A stretch of 23,322 nt of DNA from Sporisorium sorghi (GCA_023212695.1 JALCCG010000319.1:1-23322), one strand, 5' to 3'; counted from the first letter of the stretch, positions 8,991 to 18,004 are shown. The notes: a model not told the origin generated them from the letters alone. Translations and numbers: made by a program.

Positions 8991-9298
8991 ATGAAAAGCC
9001 TCGGCCAGCTTCGCCTCGCTATCGTCGCGATCTGCATGATGACAGTGGCAGTCACAGCTGGTTCAGCTGTCTACGGATGCAACGACGGCAAAGGTTGCGA
9101 GGTTGGCCAGGCTTGCTGCGAGGGGCCCCGTGTAATTGTTCTTGTTCTCAACACGTTTCCGCCCGGCCCTTTCTGCCCTTGTTTTACATGGCCACTAAAG
9201 TCCCACCTTGTGAACAGGGGGAGTCGGCCTGCGTCGATGGCAGCACTTGCCCTTTCGTACCGAAGCCACGCGCTCGAGACAGGATTCCTAGGCTCTGA
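8991..9298 (+). CDS. Small secreted six-cysteine protein, divergent member
   Basis: Function unknown. Exon 1 (8991-9131) starts MKSLGQLRLAIVAI and has a signal peptide ending near VTA (residue 23), then Cys30-x5-Cys36-x5-Cys42-Cys43. I place an 86-bp intron at 9132-9217 (donor GTAATT, acceptor CAG, phase 0). Exon 2 (9218-9298) adds Cys52-x5-Cys58 and a basic tail, for 73 aa in total. The donor is weaker and in a different phase from the GTGAGT/GTAAGT phase-2 donors of the sister copies, and the C-terminal GW motif is missing. If unspliced, the frame runs to 9317 with an unrelated tail. The signal peptide and first four cysteines are certain; the splice model is an inference. Confidence 0.55.
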
Positions 9299-9855
9299 AT
9301 CCAGGTCGATCGATTGACAAACATTGTGGCTGGGAGCAAGGAAATCAGTCTACACTGGAGCTCTTGCCCGAAATCCAAGTTCTTGACGTGATGTTTCTGC
9401 GGCTCGCCTCCATCGAGCGTGCACACAACACAATGACCATTCATCACAATCAAAGGTCTCCGAACCCCACTTGGAATCGTGCATGCCGTGCTGTCCGCAA
9501 GCAAGGGGTACAAGAGCCTTCCGCTCGATTGAGGTGTCCGTTCGCATCAGCCCCTCGGACCGATGTATTGTAACCTCGGATCCTTTTCCGTTCAACATGT
9601 ACCCCACCAGTCGATATTATGCCAAACGGTGTGAAGTGTTGCCGCGGTGGTACTCAGAACTGACCCAATGGGAGGGCCGCAGCTCGGAGCATTCCGTTCT
9701 TCTGGGGTGAAATCATCCGAGCTGCTGCCCTGCTGGATTGAAAGCATAAATATGCCGTTCGCTTCTTGCACGCTCTCTCGATCTCCATCCTCCAACTTGC
9801 TCTCTCAACAGCTCTCGAGATATACCTCACACGCCCAACGACTCTTTCGTCAAAC
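9299..9855. other. Intergenic region before the third cluster copy
   Basis: No gene is supported. It carries the second copy of the 13-mer CTCGGATCCTTTT (9575-9587) and, near its right end, the promoter box and pyrimidine-rich leader of the gene at 9856. Part of the leader (about 9766-9790) resembles the leader of the copy at 14288. Confidence 0.45.
9744..9753 (+). promoter_or_regulatory. TATA-like box GCATAAATAT of the third cluster copy
   Basis: It lies 112 bp upstream of the ATG at 9856. The context GAAAGCATAAAT is shared with the copy at 15400. Confidence 0.65.
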
Positions 9856-10148
9856 ATGAACATCTTTAGCCAGCTCGTTATCGCTGTCGTGCTCTGCCTG
9901 ATGGCGGCCATGGCGGTCACGGCTCAGGAGCCTGCGGAGCACGACTGCGACACGAAAGCTGATTGCAATGGTTTGCACTGCTGCAAACAGCCTGAAGCGT
10001 AAGTAGCCTCAACCACGTTTCTCTCGTCACATTTCTCTTGCCTTGTCTGCAGTGATCACTGACACCCCCACCCTTTCGGGTTACCTGAAACAGCCCTTTC
10101 ATCGCCTATTGCTACCCCAAATGCCCTAGCGGTTGGACGCAAAGTTGA
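9856..10148 (+). CDS. Small secreted six-cysteine protein (effector-like)
   Basis: Function unknown; the features suggest a secreted peptide acting outside the cell. Exon 1 is 9856-9998, the intron 9999-10093 (GTAAGT...CAG, 95 bp, CTGAC branch-like site) and exon 2 10094-10148, giving 65 aa. The signal peptide MNIFSQLVIAVVLCLMAAMA ends at about Ala23. The mature part has Cys31-x5-Cys37-x4-Cys42-Cys43-x10-Cys54-x3-Cys58, then PSGW near the end. Cysteine order and spacing fit an inhibitor-cystine-knot (knottin) pattern, which is an inference from spacing only. Without splicing the frame stops at the first intron codon and loses the last two cysteines, so the intron model is well supported by comparison with the copies at 14288 and 15400. 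The truncated retroelement starts less than 0.5 kb downstream. Confidence 0.8.
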
Positions 10149-10619
10149 TTCAGGAAGGCAACAGTCTTTGCATTCAGATCGAGTGCCAGAACATAGCACT
10201 TCTTCGCATGTTTTCCAGCACCTCTTCCTTACCTGGACTACGAGATTCTAGTTCAAGTTCAATAAACCCCTTTTTGTCTTGCGACGTGAACCGCCTGCTT
10301 TCACCGTCCGAGCAGCCGGAGGTGGTAGGTGTCATTTGGCCTGTTCCATTGGCTGGGACCCCGCTGCCTTCACCTTTTCTCTGCCCCTGGATCAGTGGGG
10401 GGCAGCGAATAGAAAAGTTTTGGTCGACAAGTCGTAGCCTCTCGTCCAAGGTCGGTCTGTGGACCCCGGATGCCTGCTGAAGACGAAGCTTCAGGAGGCG
10501 AAGAATTTGAGGAGAGCAGAGCTGCTCTCCCCGAGCGCCCAAAGAAGAGGACGCCCTAGGTTTCATCAAGGAAAGCATGTCAGGAGGACTCTATGACCCG
10601 CCAGTGCCAGTCATGGATG
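10149..10619. other. Region between the third cluster copy and the retroelement reading frame
   Basis: This contains the 3' end of the secreted gene (an AATAAA lies at about 10260) and probably the 3' untranslated part of the minus-strand retroelement. I could not find a poly-A tail, a 3' repeat or a convincing target-site duplication, so the left boundary of the element is open. No other gene is supported. Confidence 0.4.
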
Positions 10620-11702
10620 TCACGAGATGCTGTTGAGGCCGACAAAGATGACCGACTCGCCACTTTCATCCGATGAGATGACGATGGCATCCGAGGGATC
10701 TGCCGGCGCAGTGCCCGTGTCTTCTCCCTCTCCGTGATTCGCTAGTTCAATCAGGGTGCGATCCGGGATGCTTGCCCAGGTCTCCACTAGTTCACTTTCT
10801 TCCACCTCTTCGTCCGTACGTAATGCTTCTCTGCGTGTTGCTGCATTCTGCATCGCGCGGGCGCTCGGTTGTCCGGGCTGTGCGAGCTCCGCGTGTTGTG
10901 TGTCGGTGTTTTGCTCATTTGCTGACGTGTCCGCGTTGGAGCCATTTGCGCCGTCTGTGCGTCCCCTCTGGAAGAAGGAAGTGATACGCGATGGGCCCGC
11001 TTGTGCCTGGTGTGTGGATGGTCCGGCTGCAGGCGCCTCATCGTCTGCGAAGGTCAAGGCGTCTGTGCGCAGATTGGAGGCGACGTTGCCCTTCTGTCTG
11101 AACGTTCCTACGTTTTCGCACGTTGTGATGAGGACGTCATTGCAGCACTCTAGGAACGCCAGCAAGTCCGTCAGGTATTCCGCTCTCTTCTCCTCGTTTG
11201 GGAAGCTACCCGCACAAAGGATGCTTCCGAGGTCTCTGCGCTGCTGCCTCGCGAAGTGTGATTGGACCTTTTCTCTCGTGTCCTTTGTGAGCGGGCATTC
11301 TAGGAGGAGGTGTCCTCTATCTTGCCATTCCGCGCCACACTTGCATTTGCCACGCGGTGATCCGCGCGTGACGTGGCGATGCTCCGCCGTGGCTAGCGTG
11401 CCCGAGCGGTATCGTACCAGGAGCCAGCACAAACGAACGTTGATGCCGATGTACGTCTTGAGGTTTGTGTACGCGAAAGTTGGGGAAACCGAGAGCAGGC
11501 TAGAGCTTGCCGCATGCGGCCAGGTGGACTGCTCGATGGTGACCGCCGCCGTCGACGCCCGTGTGAGCGCCTTGGATACGCTGTAGGTGGAGCTGATGTC
11601 AGGGACACGCTGATCCGCTCCTTTCGCCGCCAGTTCATCTGCCTTCTCGTTGCCGGCTATGTCCGAGTGTCCTGGGACCCACCAAAGATGTACCTCTCTG
11701 TC
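10620..11702 (-). pseudogene. C-terminal part of the retroelement polyprotein
   Basis: After the frameshift near 11700 the frame stays open to the stop at 10620. It starts with the final RNase H block WWVPGHSDIAGNEKADELA, continues through a helical linker, and has a zinc-knuckle-like motif CKCGAEWQDRGHLLLEC (C-x-C-x8-H-x4-C) typical of the C terminus of Tad1-like fungal elements. The last 130 or so residues are Gln/Ala/Glu-rich and low in complexity. It would be read only by frameshifting or in an undamaged relative. Confidence 0.8.
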
Positions 11703-13870
11703 TTATGTGTGTCCTCCAAGGTTTGGATGAGATCTCGGATCTCCTTGGTCGCCGCTTGCATTGAGTGTCGATTGGTAGTCCAGGAGCAGTTTAGTCGCTG
11801 CAATGCCGCTTGCGAGTCCGAGGAAAGATCCACCCGTCGCCATGAGTGTTCGCCTTGCTGTGGCAACGCTAACTTCAACCCGTTCAGGATCGCCATCAGT
11901 TCCGCCTCGAAAATACCGAGCTTCTTGCCGTCGAGGGCTGTGCTCTCCTCTTTGGTCTTGAGTGGAGAGTTCGAGTATAGAACCGCGCCTGCTCCCAGCT
12001 TTGGCGATCCGCCCCTCGTGTTGGCTTCTGTGAAGGAGCCATCCGTGTAAATCCTTGCGGCTCCTTTCACGTTTGACTGTCGTGCGTACTTCTCGCTTGT
12101 GATTGCTTCTTCTGCTTTGAATGTGAATCCGAAGTGTGCGCCACAGCCAGGGGGGCGGAGCGGAGCGATGAAAGGAGAGACTCCACTGGGTGGAACAGGA
12201 ACGAACGGGCTGTTAGTCGGAGGGGGGCCCATTTTGGGCATGTTCATGAGCGCGCTCTTGTGGTGTAGGATCACTCCTGTGGCTCCTAGTCCCACCTTCT
12301 CTCCGGATGTGGAGCATATGTCTCCGTGGCCGTATTGTTGGATCTCTTGGCAATTTGCGTTTGCACCCGTATATGAGCGCTTGACTTCGGTCGCCACCGA
12401 TCTTGCCACTGTTCCACTGGCGTGTTCCGGGTGCAGTTGCATCTTCGCGAAGAATGAGAGCGCTTGCTTCCTCCATCGCGTGGCCGTAGACAATTGGCCG
12501 AGCTCATGTGCTAGTGCCTGGCCCGACGGGAAAGATCCTCCCGGGGTCAGACCCAGAACGAAGGCGTAGATCTCTCTGTCCGCCCGGTGGAGTCTGTACA
12601 TATCCTCCTTCTGTCGAACTGCCGGGTGAAGAGGGCTGCCGTAGTCCAGCCTTGGCAGGAGGAGGGTCTTTGCAATCTTGAGGCGCAGGATTGTGGGGAC
12701 AGGTCCCGCGTCTCTCATTCGTCGGTGTAGCTGTTTAGCCGCCAGCTCCACCTCTGCGCATTTTCGTTTGATGTGTTCGTGCACACTGAGCTTGGCTCCG
12801 ATATCCACACCCAGGACTCGAATAGAGTCTCTCGTGGGCTCGATGCGCATGCCTCCTTGTGCGGTGACCGTCATGTCTACCTCTGCACCTCTTCTGACTG
12901 CGTTCGGGTGGGGGCATGTGGCGTTAAGATAGCACGGCTTGTCTAGACTGAGCGATCTTGGTTCGCACCACCTTACGAGTTTGTTCAGCCACTTTTGGGC
13001 TTTGCTCTTGAGGTCTTCGTCTGTCTTTGCCGTAACTAGGACGAAGAGATCATCCGTATATGCTCCTGTGGTCCATTCCTCTCGAGCAGTGCTTTCTCGG
13101 ATGGAATCGAAAAAGGTATCCACGTAGAGGCACCATAATAGCGGGGAGAGCGGGGAGCCCTGTGGAATTCCCTTCTTCCCTAGCGCGAGCGCTCGAGTGC
13201 GTGCTCTCTCGAAGAGGATGGAGAAGGTGCGGTCTTCAAGCCATTTCCTTATCCATCGTGCGTAGGCTTCAATACCTCGTGCTTCCATCTCGGAGCATAA
13301 GCGCTCGTGTTCGACCTGGTTGAAGGCACTACCCACGTCGATGGTAAGCAGCGCAACCTTGAGATCTTGGGCGATAGCGTCGCGCCCTTTCTGTAGTAGC
13401 ACCGCAACCGCTTGGATCGCTGATGCGCCATCCCCCGTCGCGAATTGTTGTGCGAGAAGGCCGCGTTGTTTGAGCTCCCAGAGCAGGCGGTTGTGGAAGA
13501 CCTTCTCGCATAGCTTGGAGGATATGTTGAGGAGCGATATTGGGCGGTATGCGTTCGGTAGACGTGGGTCCCTTCTTCCCGGCTTTGGGATCGCTACGAC
13601 CTCGGCGTGTCTCCACCCTTGCGGAAACTTCAGTTCCCCTATGCAGCTGCCGATGGTTTGGAAAAGAGCTTCCTGGAAGGACTCCGAGACTGCGAAGACT
13701 TTCTTGAGCGTGTCTGCCGACAGCTTGTCCGCACCTGGCGCCTTGCCCATCTGGAGCTCCTTGACGACCGACTCGAGCTCTCCCTTCGTGATTCCTGGCT
13801 CCATGTCTTGTTCTCCGTGCTGTGTGTATGGCTCGTTGAGTGTACGATCCTCCTCGTTCCTCCTCACCAT
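11657..13870 (-). pseudogene. Reverse transcriptase-RNase H part of the retroelement
   Basis: A continuous 737-residue frame. RT motifs: GKAPGADKL (42-50), NAYRPISLLNISSKL (106-120), motif A TIDVGSAFNQV (176-186), motif B GIPQGSPLSPLLW (234-246) and the catalytic YTDD (271-274). RNase H starts at YTDGS with Asp610; FEAELMAILNGL supplies the Glu near 655-657 and SDSQAAL the Asp685. The frame ends prematurely; the last RNase H block (WWVPGHSDIAGNEKAD) is encoded in another frame immediately downstream, so a one-base shift lies at about 11690-11706. Endonuclease and ORF1 are absent. Confidence 0.88.
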
Positions 13871-14287
13871 GAACTAGTCAATAAATTACAGTTGATTGAC
13901 ATCATCTCTCGAAAGGCTCGTCCGGCCCCCTTCTGCAATCCTACAAGCATGCTGTACTCAGGTGTATGAGACTCGCGCGATCGATCCGTCCTCTCACTAG
14001 AGCACCTGAGAACGCTTCATTTGCAGTTCGGACTCGCTGACCTTCACTTTTCCCAGATCTTGGGCTCAGCCGCCCACCGGATGGCGTTAACCCACTTGCC
14101 CGTGAATCAGTGGCCGCCAGCCAAGATCAGTCTGTAGGTCGTCGGTGAGTGCATATAAAGTCACCGGCTTTCCCCCAAAGGCTCTCTCTCTCGAGCTCCA
14201 TCCTCAACACCTTTTTACTGCCACTCACAAGTTCTCTCGGAACTCTACCTGCCAACCAAAAACTCATCTACGTTGACGCCGATCGCC
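13871..14287. other. Retroelement edge, promoter and leader of the fourth cluster copy
   Basis: No gene is supported. The right boundary of the retroelement is within the first bases. A TATAAA box at 14154-14159 and a pyrimidine-rich leader lead to the ATG at 14288; the leader at about 14249-14280 is similar to 15343-15375 before the fifth copy. Confidence 0.45.
14154..14159 (+). promoter_or_regulatory. TATAAA box of the fourth cluster copy
   Basis: It lies 134 bp upstream of the ATG at 14288, in the context GCATATAAAG. Confidence 0.65.
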
Positions 14288-14582
14288 ATGAAGAGCTTGA
14301 GCCGCTCTGTCGTTGCTCCCGTTGTCCTTTGCATGATGGTGTTCATGGCGGTCACGGCTAAGCAGAACGTGGCTACGAACGATTGCGGCTCCAAGGCTGA
14401 CTGCGGTCAAGGACTTTGCTGCGAGCAGAAAGCATCGTGAGTATCCCAAAGCCGGCTCCGCCAGTCTCCACCCTTCTCTGCGCAGTGGTTTCTGACTTCA
14501 CGACGTTTGCATTTACCTTTCACACAGCCCCTATTCGACCGAGTGCGCCTTCAAATGTCGTAAGGGATGGAAGCCAATCTAG
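14288..14582 (+). CDS. Small secreted six-cysteine protein (effector-like)
   Basis: Function unknown. Exon 1 is 14288-14436, the intron 14437-14527 (GTGAGT...CAG, 91 bp) and exon 2 14528-14582, giving 67 aa. The signal peptide MKSLSRSVVAPVVLCMMVFM ends near Ala24. The mature peptide has Cys33-x5-Cys39-x4-Cys44-Cys45-x10-Cys56-x3-Cys60, then RKGW near the end. Its spacing is identical to that of the copy at 9856, and the motif SKADC / TKADC is shared, so these two are the closest pair although they now lie on opposite sides of the retroelement. The intron interrupts the same place (two bases into the codon, between the CC pair and Cys5). Confidence 0.82.
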
Positions 14583-15399
14583 ATGGGGCCTACAGACTCT
14601 GCACTCAGGTCGGTTGCCACCGTCGGGGTCAGATCAGCTCTTGGACGTTCTGCTTCGACTATGGCAACGTGCTGTTCCCTTTGCTGCCTGCGAATCCAGC
14701 TCAATCTTTTCCTGCGCCTTGTGTCTCTTTGGCTTTTGTGAGCCTTTTGTGAATGACTCGTAGGCTGGCTTCTCCTTCACCCACAACACGTACACTGCAC
14801 CATTGACGTCGGAACATGCTCGAAAGTCTCGCTCTGCCCCTAAGACAAACAGGCATGCACGCCTGTCTGAGCATTCGCACGAGGCCTGCTCGTCGAATCG
14901 ACCCTTCCAGCTCGAACCTCCTCTCTCGCCCACCTTTGAACACAGCCCCTCGATCGTTACAGGTGACAACGGTGGTCCTTCTCCCACTCGGGACGTATCG
15001 CTGGTGGACAACAGCTCGCCTGTCTCGCGCAAAAGCTGCAAAGACAGCGTCTGTTACAGTAGGCAACTGTGGGTATTCAAAAGCTCACTTCATTCGTCCC
15101 ACCCCTCTGCCCGGCTGCGCTCCACCAGCCTCTCTTATGGAGGGTCAGAAAAACACAGCCTCCTGAGTCAGTTCAGTTGGTGGTTTGGACGGTACCCACC
15201 GGTGATGTCTTGGTGAGACTCAACCTGTAGCCATCGATGAAAGCATAAATACTGGGCAAGTGGCTTTTGCCTGCCCTCTTTTTCTCCCTCTCCCGCATTT
15301 CGTACTAGCCCCTCACAAAAACTCCCTCTGAAACGACACTATCTGCCGACCAACACTCACTCATCTGCTTGACATTGGTCGACAACTGCCACTTTCAAC
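14583..15399. other. 817-bp intergenic region between the fourth and fifth cluster copies
   Basis: No gene is supported on either strand. Near 14939 the string GAACACAGCCCCT resembles both 8649-8661 and the splice acceptor region of the fourth copy, possibly a trace of an older duplicate, but no cysteine pattern survives there. The right end holds the promoter box and leader of the copy at 15400. Confidence 0.45.
15243..15252 (+). promoter_or_regulatory. TATA-like box GCATAAATAC of the fifth cluster copy
   Basis: It lies about 157 bp upstream of the ATG at 15400, in the same GAAAGCATAAATA context as the box at 9744. Confidence 0.65.
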
Positions 15400-15714
15400 A
15401 TGAAGAGCGTCAGCCAGCTTGTTTTTGGAACTCTCATGCTTGGAATGATGGCGTTCCTGACCGTCACGGTCCAGGGAAATGGGGCGTATGACCAGTGCAG
15501 TTCGAGCTTCGCATGCAATGGCGGCATTTCGCCCGGTGTTTGCTGTAAGCAGAGTGGCACGTGAGTGTTCGATTGGTTCCTCCCGCCCCGATTTTGCGCT
15601 TCTCCATTAAGCGAGTACATACTAACCCCGAAGAAGATCATCTTCTGAACACGCAGGATCAACACGTATTGCGCCACGTATCAATGCGAAGCCGGAGATA
15701 CTCCGCTCCCCTGA
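15400..15714 (+). CDS. Small secreted six-cysteine protein (effector-like)
   Basis: Function unknown. Exon 1 is 15400-15560, the intron 15561-15656 (GTGAGT...CAG, 96 bp, with a perfect TACTAAC-type branch site near 15618) and exon 2 15657-15714, giving 72 aa. The signal peptide MKSVSQLVFGTLMLGMMAF ends around residues 24-26. The mature peptide has Cys33-x5-Cys39-x8-Cys48-Cys49-x9-Cys59-x4-Cys64 and a short acidic, Pro-containing tail; the GW motif of the sister copies is absent. The longer loop between Cys2 and the CC pair (GGISPG) sets it apart. Conserved intron position and phase place it firmly in the family. Confidence 0.8.
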
Positions 15715-16198
15715 GAGCTACAATCCGTCTAACTTATCTCGGATAGTTTTGACAGCGTCGAGACGGAGGCTGGAACGTCTTCTATAGATGTTCTACACTC
15801 CAACAAGGAGCTATTAGTTGCTTCCCTTGCTACGAAATCGATTGACTATCCTCTTCGCCGTGTTGCTATGTAGCTCATTGAATTATGGAGCTGCTCCCCT
15901 GACAATGTCTCTCTGCACTCGTCGAGCTCGACCGCTGCCGTTTGCTATCAGTTTCGGGTGTTTTCATGCCTTGTCTGCGAAATCTAGCTCCATTCTTGTT
16001 CTACCTGTCTTGCTGTGTGGGTCTGTGAGAGTGTGAAGCTGCTCCTCGTTCCGACTCGCTAAGCAGGAACTCCTCTCGTGACCGCCGCCAAATCCACACT
16101 CATCCTCTCACTCGCACATTGAGGCTCTCCGCGGAGCACATGAACAGCAGAGACAAACTCTTCCATTTGAAAACAAAGCGCGGATGGGGGTATAAACA
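15715..16198. other. Intergenic region at the right edge of the island
   Basis: Contains the 3' ends of the convergent fifth secreted gene and the PIN-domain gene. I see no reading frame, RNA gene or repeat that I can support. Confidence 0.45.
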
Positions 16199-16228
16199 TC
16201 AGCCGGACCGATTCATCGCGCCGGGCGT

Positions 16229-16265
<37 letters not shown>

Positions 16266-18004
16266 CTCGCCCCTCCTGCCGCGGCCGCACTCGCCGCGGC
16301 CTCCAGCCTGCGCAGGTACTCCTCCATCTTCTCCGCGCCCGACTTTGTCTTGTGCAGCGTGCGACTCGTCAGCCTGGGCGAAGCAACACCGCGGTCCGAG
16401 CCGGTCATCGGTCCGGGCGTCGACGACATCGGAAAAGCAGCAGCGCCGCCTGAGTCCATTGCAGATGTCGTCGTTGGCCCGCTGGGGGACGGCGAGGGGG
16501 CGTGGCGCACGATGCGCGTTCCGCAGTGGGACGAGAACGAGGCCGAGGTCTGGCTGGACCATTCGTCCTGCGTCGAGGCGGTGAGGCTCGAGACGAACGA
16601 CGTGTGCGATGAGGCGGTCGAGGAAGGACGCGCGATGATGGGGCCGTCTTCGTCGGTCGAGTCGTTGTGTTGCGCTTCCGAGGCTTCGTTGCCGGTGAGA
16701 GAGGCCGCGTCTGTCGCTGCGTTGGCGGCGGCAGCGGAAGTCGAGATGCCTCGGACCGATCGGAGCGGTGCCGTGGTTGCGCTGAAACGCGATTCCTGAC
16801 GCAGGCGCGGACTTCTGTGCGTGCCGAGCATCGACAGTCCGCTCAGCTCCGACCTGAACGAGCTCGTCGAGGAAGAGACCGAGGGCGTGGGCGATGCTCT
16901 CCTCCTCCTCCTCTGCTGCTGACCCTTGCCGCTGTGCAGTGCTCCGACCAGGTCTTCAGAAGAGCCGACGGGGTGATGAACGCCTGCAATTTCGCCTCGG
17001 AAGCGAGACGACGGCTTCTCGCCCGTCCACGTCTTGGACGTGGGGACCACTTCGTAAGGGATACCGTAGGCGTGCAACCAGGCCTCGGTGACGCGTCCAC
17101 CGGTACGATTCAGGTAGCTAGGCTTGTCGCTGGCAGCTAACTGCTCCTCGAGTATGGCCTCTTGGACATGATGGGGCGGGTAGGCTACAGCGACGGCAAA
17201 GTTAGAGGCTGCCGCGGCGGTTTGGTGACAGTACAGACAGACGCTGAGAAGTTCGCGAAGATAGCGAGGTGCCTCTGAAGCGTTGAATCTGCCTTTTGGC
17301 TGTGTAGGCGCTGGATGGTGATCAAGGTCGGCAGCGCCGGCATGCGCCTCACCGTCGCCTGTCGCGTCTGATTGAAGCTGGTCTAGCCTTGTCTGCCTTG
17401 CTTCAGCAATCTGAGTTGACGCGACGCGGAAATGCTCCTTTTGCGCAAAGATGCCCGGAGCAGGCTCGGTGAGCATGGCGTCTCGGTCCTGGGTGGATAC
17501 GGCAATCTTGTCTTCGAGCCAGCGTGTAGCCTTTCTCGCTGCAAGGTTGATGGGTTCGTCTCCCTTTTTGAGCAGGTCGAGCGTGTTGATGGCTTCGAGT
17601 GGGATGACGACGCACGTGGATTGGTCGCGACTCCAATTGTGAACGCTTCGCAGCGAAAAGATGAGCACGCTGGCATCGACGAGGCGGATGGACGTGGCCT
17701 TTTTAGCAGGCTCGTTCGAATCGCGGTCGGTAGTAGCTGCATCTGAAGCAGGAGTCAGACCGGGACCTGTCACGGCTCGTGGCTGGGCGCGAACCTGAGC
17801 TGCAGCAGCATGAGCAGCAGCAGCACCGTGATGACGCGTATTCGAAGCAGGCGCGCTTCTGGTCTTGTGCATGCCGCGCGGGTAGGTGATCTTGCTGACG
17901 TCTTGTTCGAGCTTGTCCACCTTGTCTTGGAGGAACATGACGCCCATGGCATGAGAAAGGCGCGCCTGGCGCTCGGCTTTCTGTTGAGTGGTCTCGTCTG
18001 GCAT
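16199..18004 (-). CDS. PIN-domain protein, Nmd4-like, with long Ser-rich tail
   Basis: The 601-aa product starts with a short charged helix (about 7-40, FLQDKVDKLEQDV), then an Ala-rich linker. The PIN fold begins at IRLVDASVLIFSLRSVHNW (Asp110) and continues with CVVIPLEAINTLDLLKKG (Glu137) and ARKATRWLEDKI; the later elements are RYLRELLSVCLYCH (247-260), FAVAVAYPPHH (269-279) and GRVTEAWLHAYGIPYE (303-318). Order and wording resemble yeast Nmd4, a partner of Upf1 in nonsense-mediated decay, and the PIN domains of SMG5/SMG6. The strand that normally carries the third acidic residue reads AVAYPPHH, so the domain is probably not a nuclease. The C-terminal 260 residues are Ser/Thr/Ala-rich and probably disordered, ending in a Thr-Ala repeat. 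No intron is needed. The Nmd4 assignment is an inference from motif order. Confidence 0.7.
16229..16264. repeat. GTCGCC hexanucleotide repeat in coding sequence
   Basis: About six tandem GTCGCC units on the + strand encode a Thr-Ala repeat (on the - strand, GGCGAC units) near the C terminus of the PIN-domain protein. The count is likely to vary between strains. Confidence 0.75.

Larger units (their letters stand above)
10620..13870 (-). mobile_element. 5'-truncated non-LTR retrotransposon (Tad1/I-like), frameshifted
   Basis: A minus-strand element encodes, in order, reverse transcriptase, RNase H, and a C-terminal zinc-knuckle region. It has no gag-like ORF1 and no endonuclease domain: the coding similarity starts at 13870, with a stop two codons upstream, which fits the 5' truncation usual for target-primed reverse transcription. 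An RNase H domain within the single polyprotein suggests the fungal Tad1/I group. There are no long terminal repeats. The element lies inside the secreted-protein cluster and separates copies three and four. It cannot move on its own in this state. Confidence 0.85.

Noticed and set aside
10141..13892. AGTTGATT near 10143 and near 13886 as a target-site duplication of the retroelement
   Set aside because: An 8-base match between two windows of several hundred bases is expected by chance, and the element ends are not defined.
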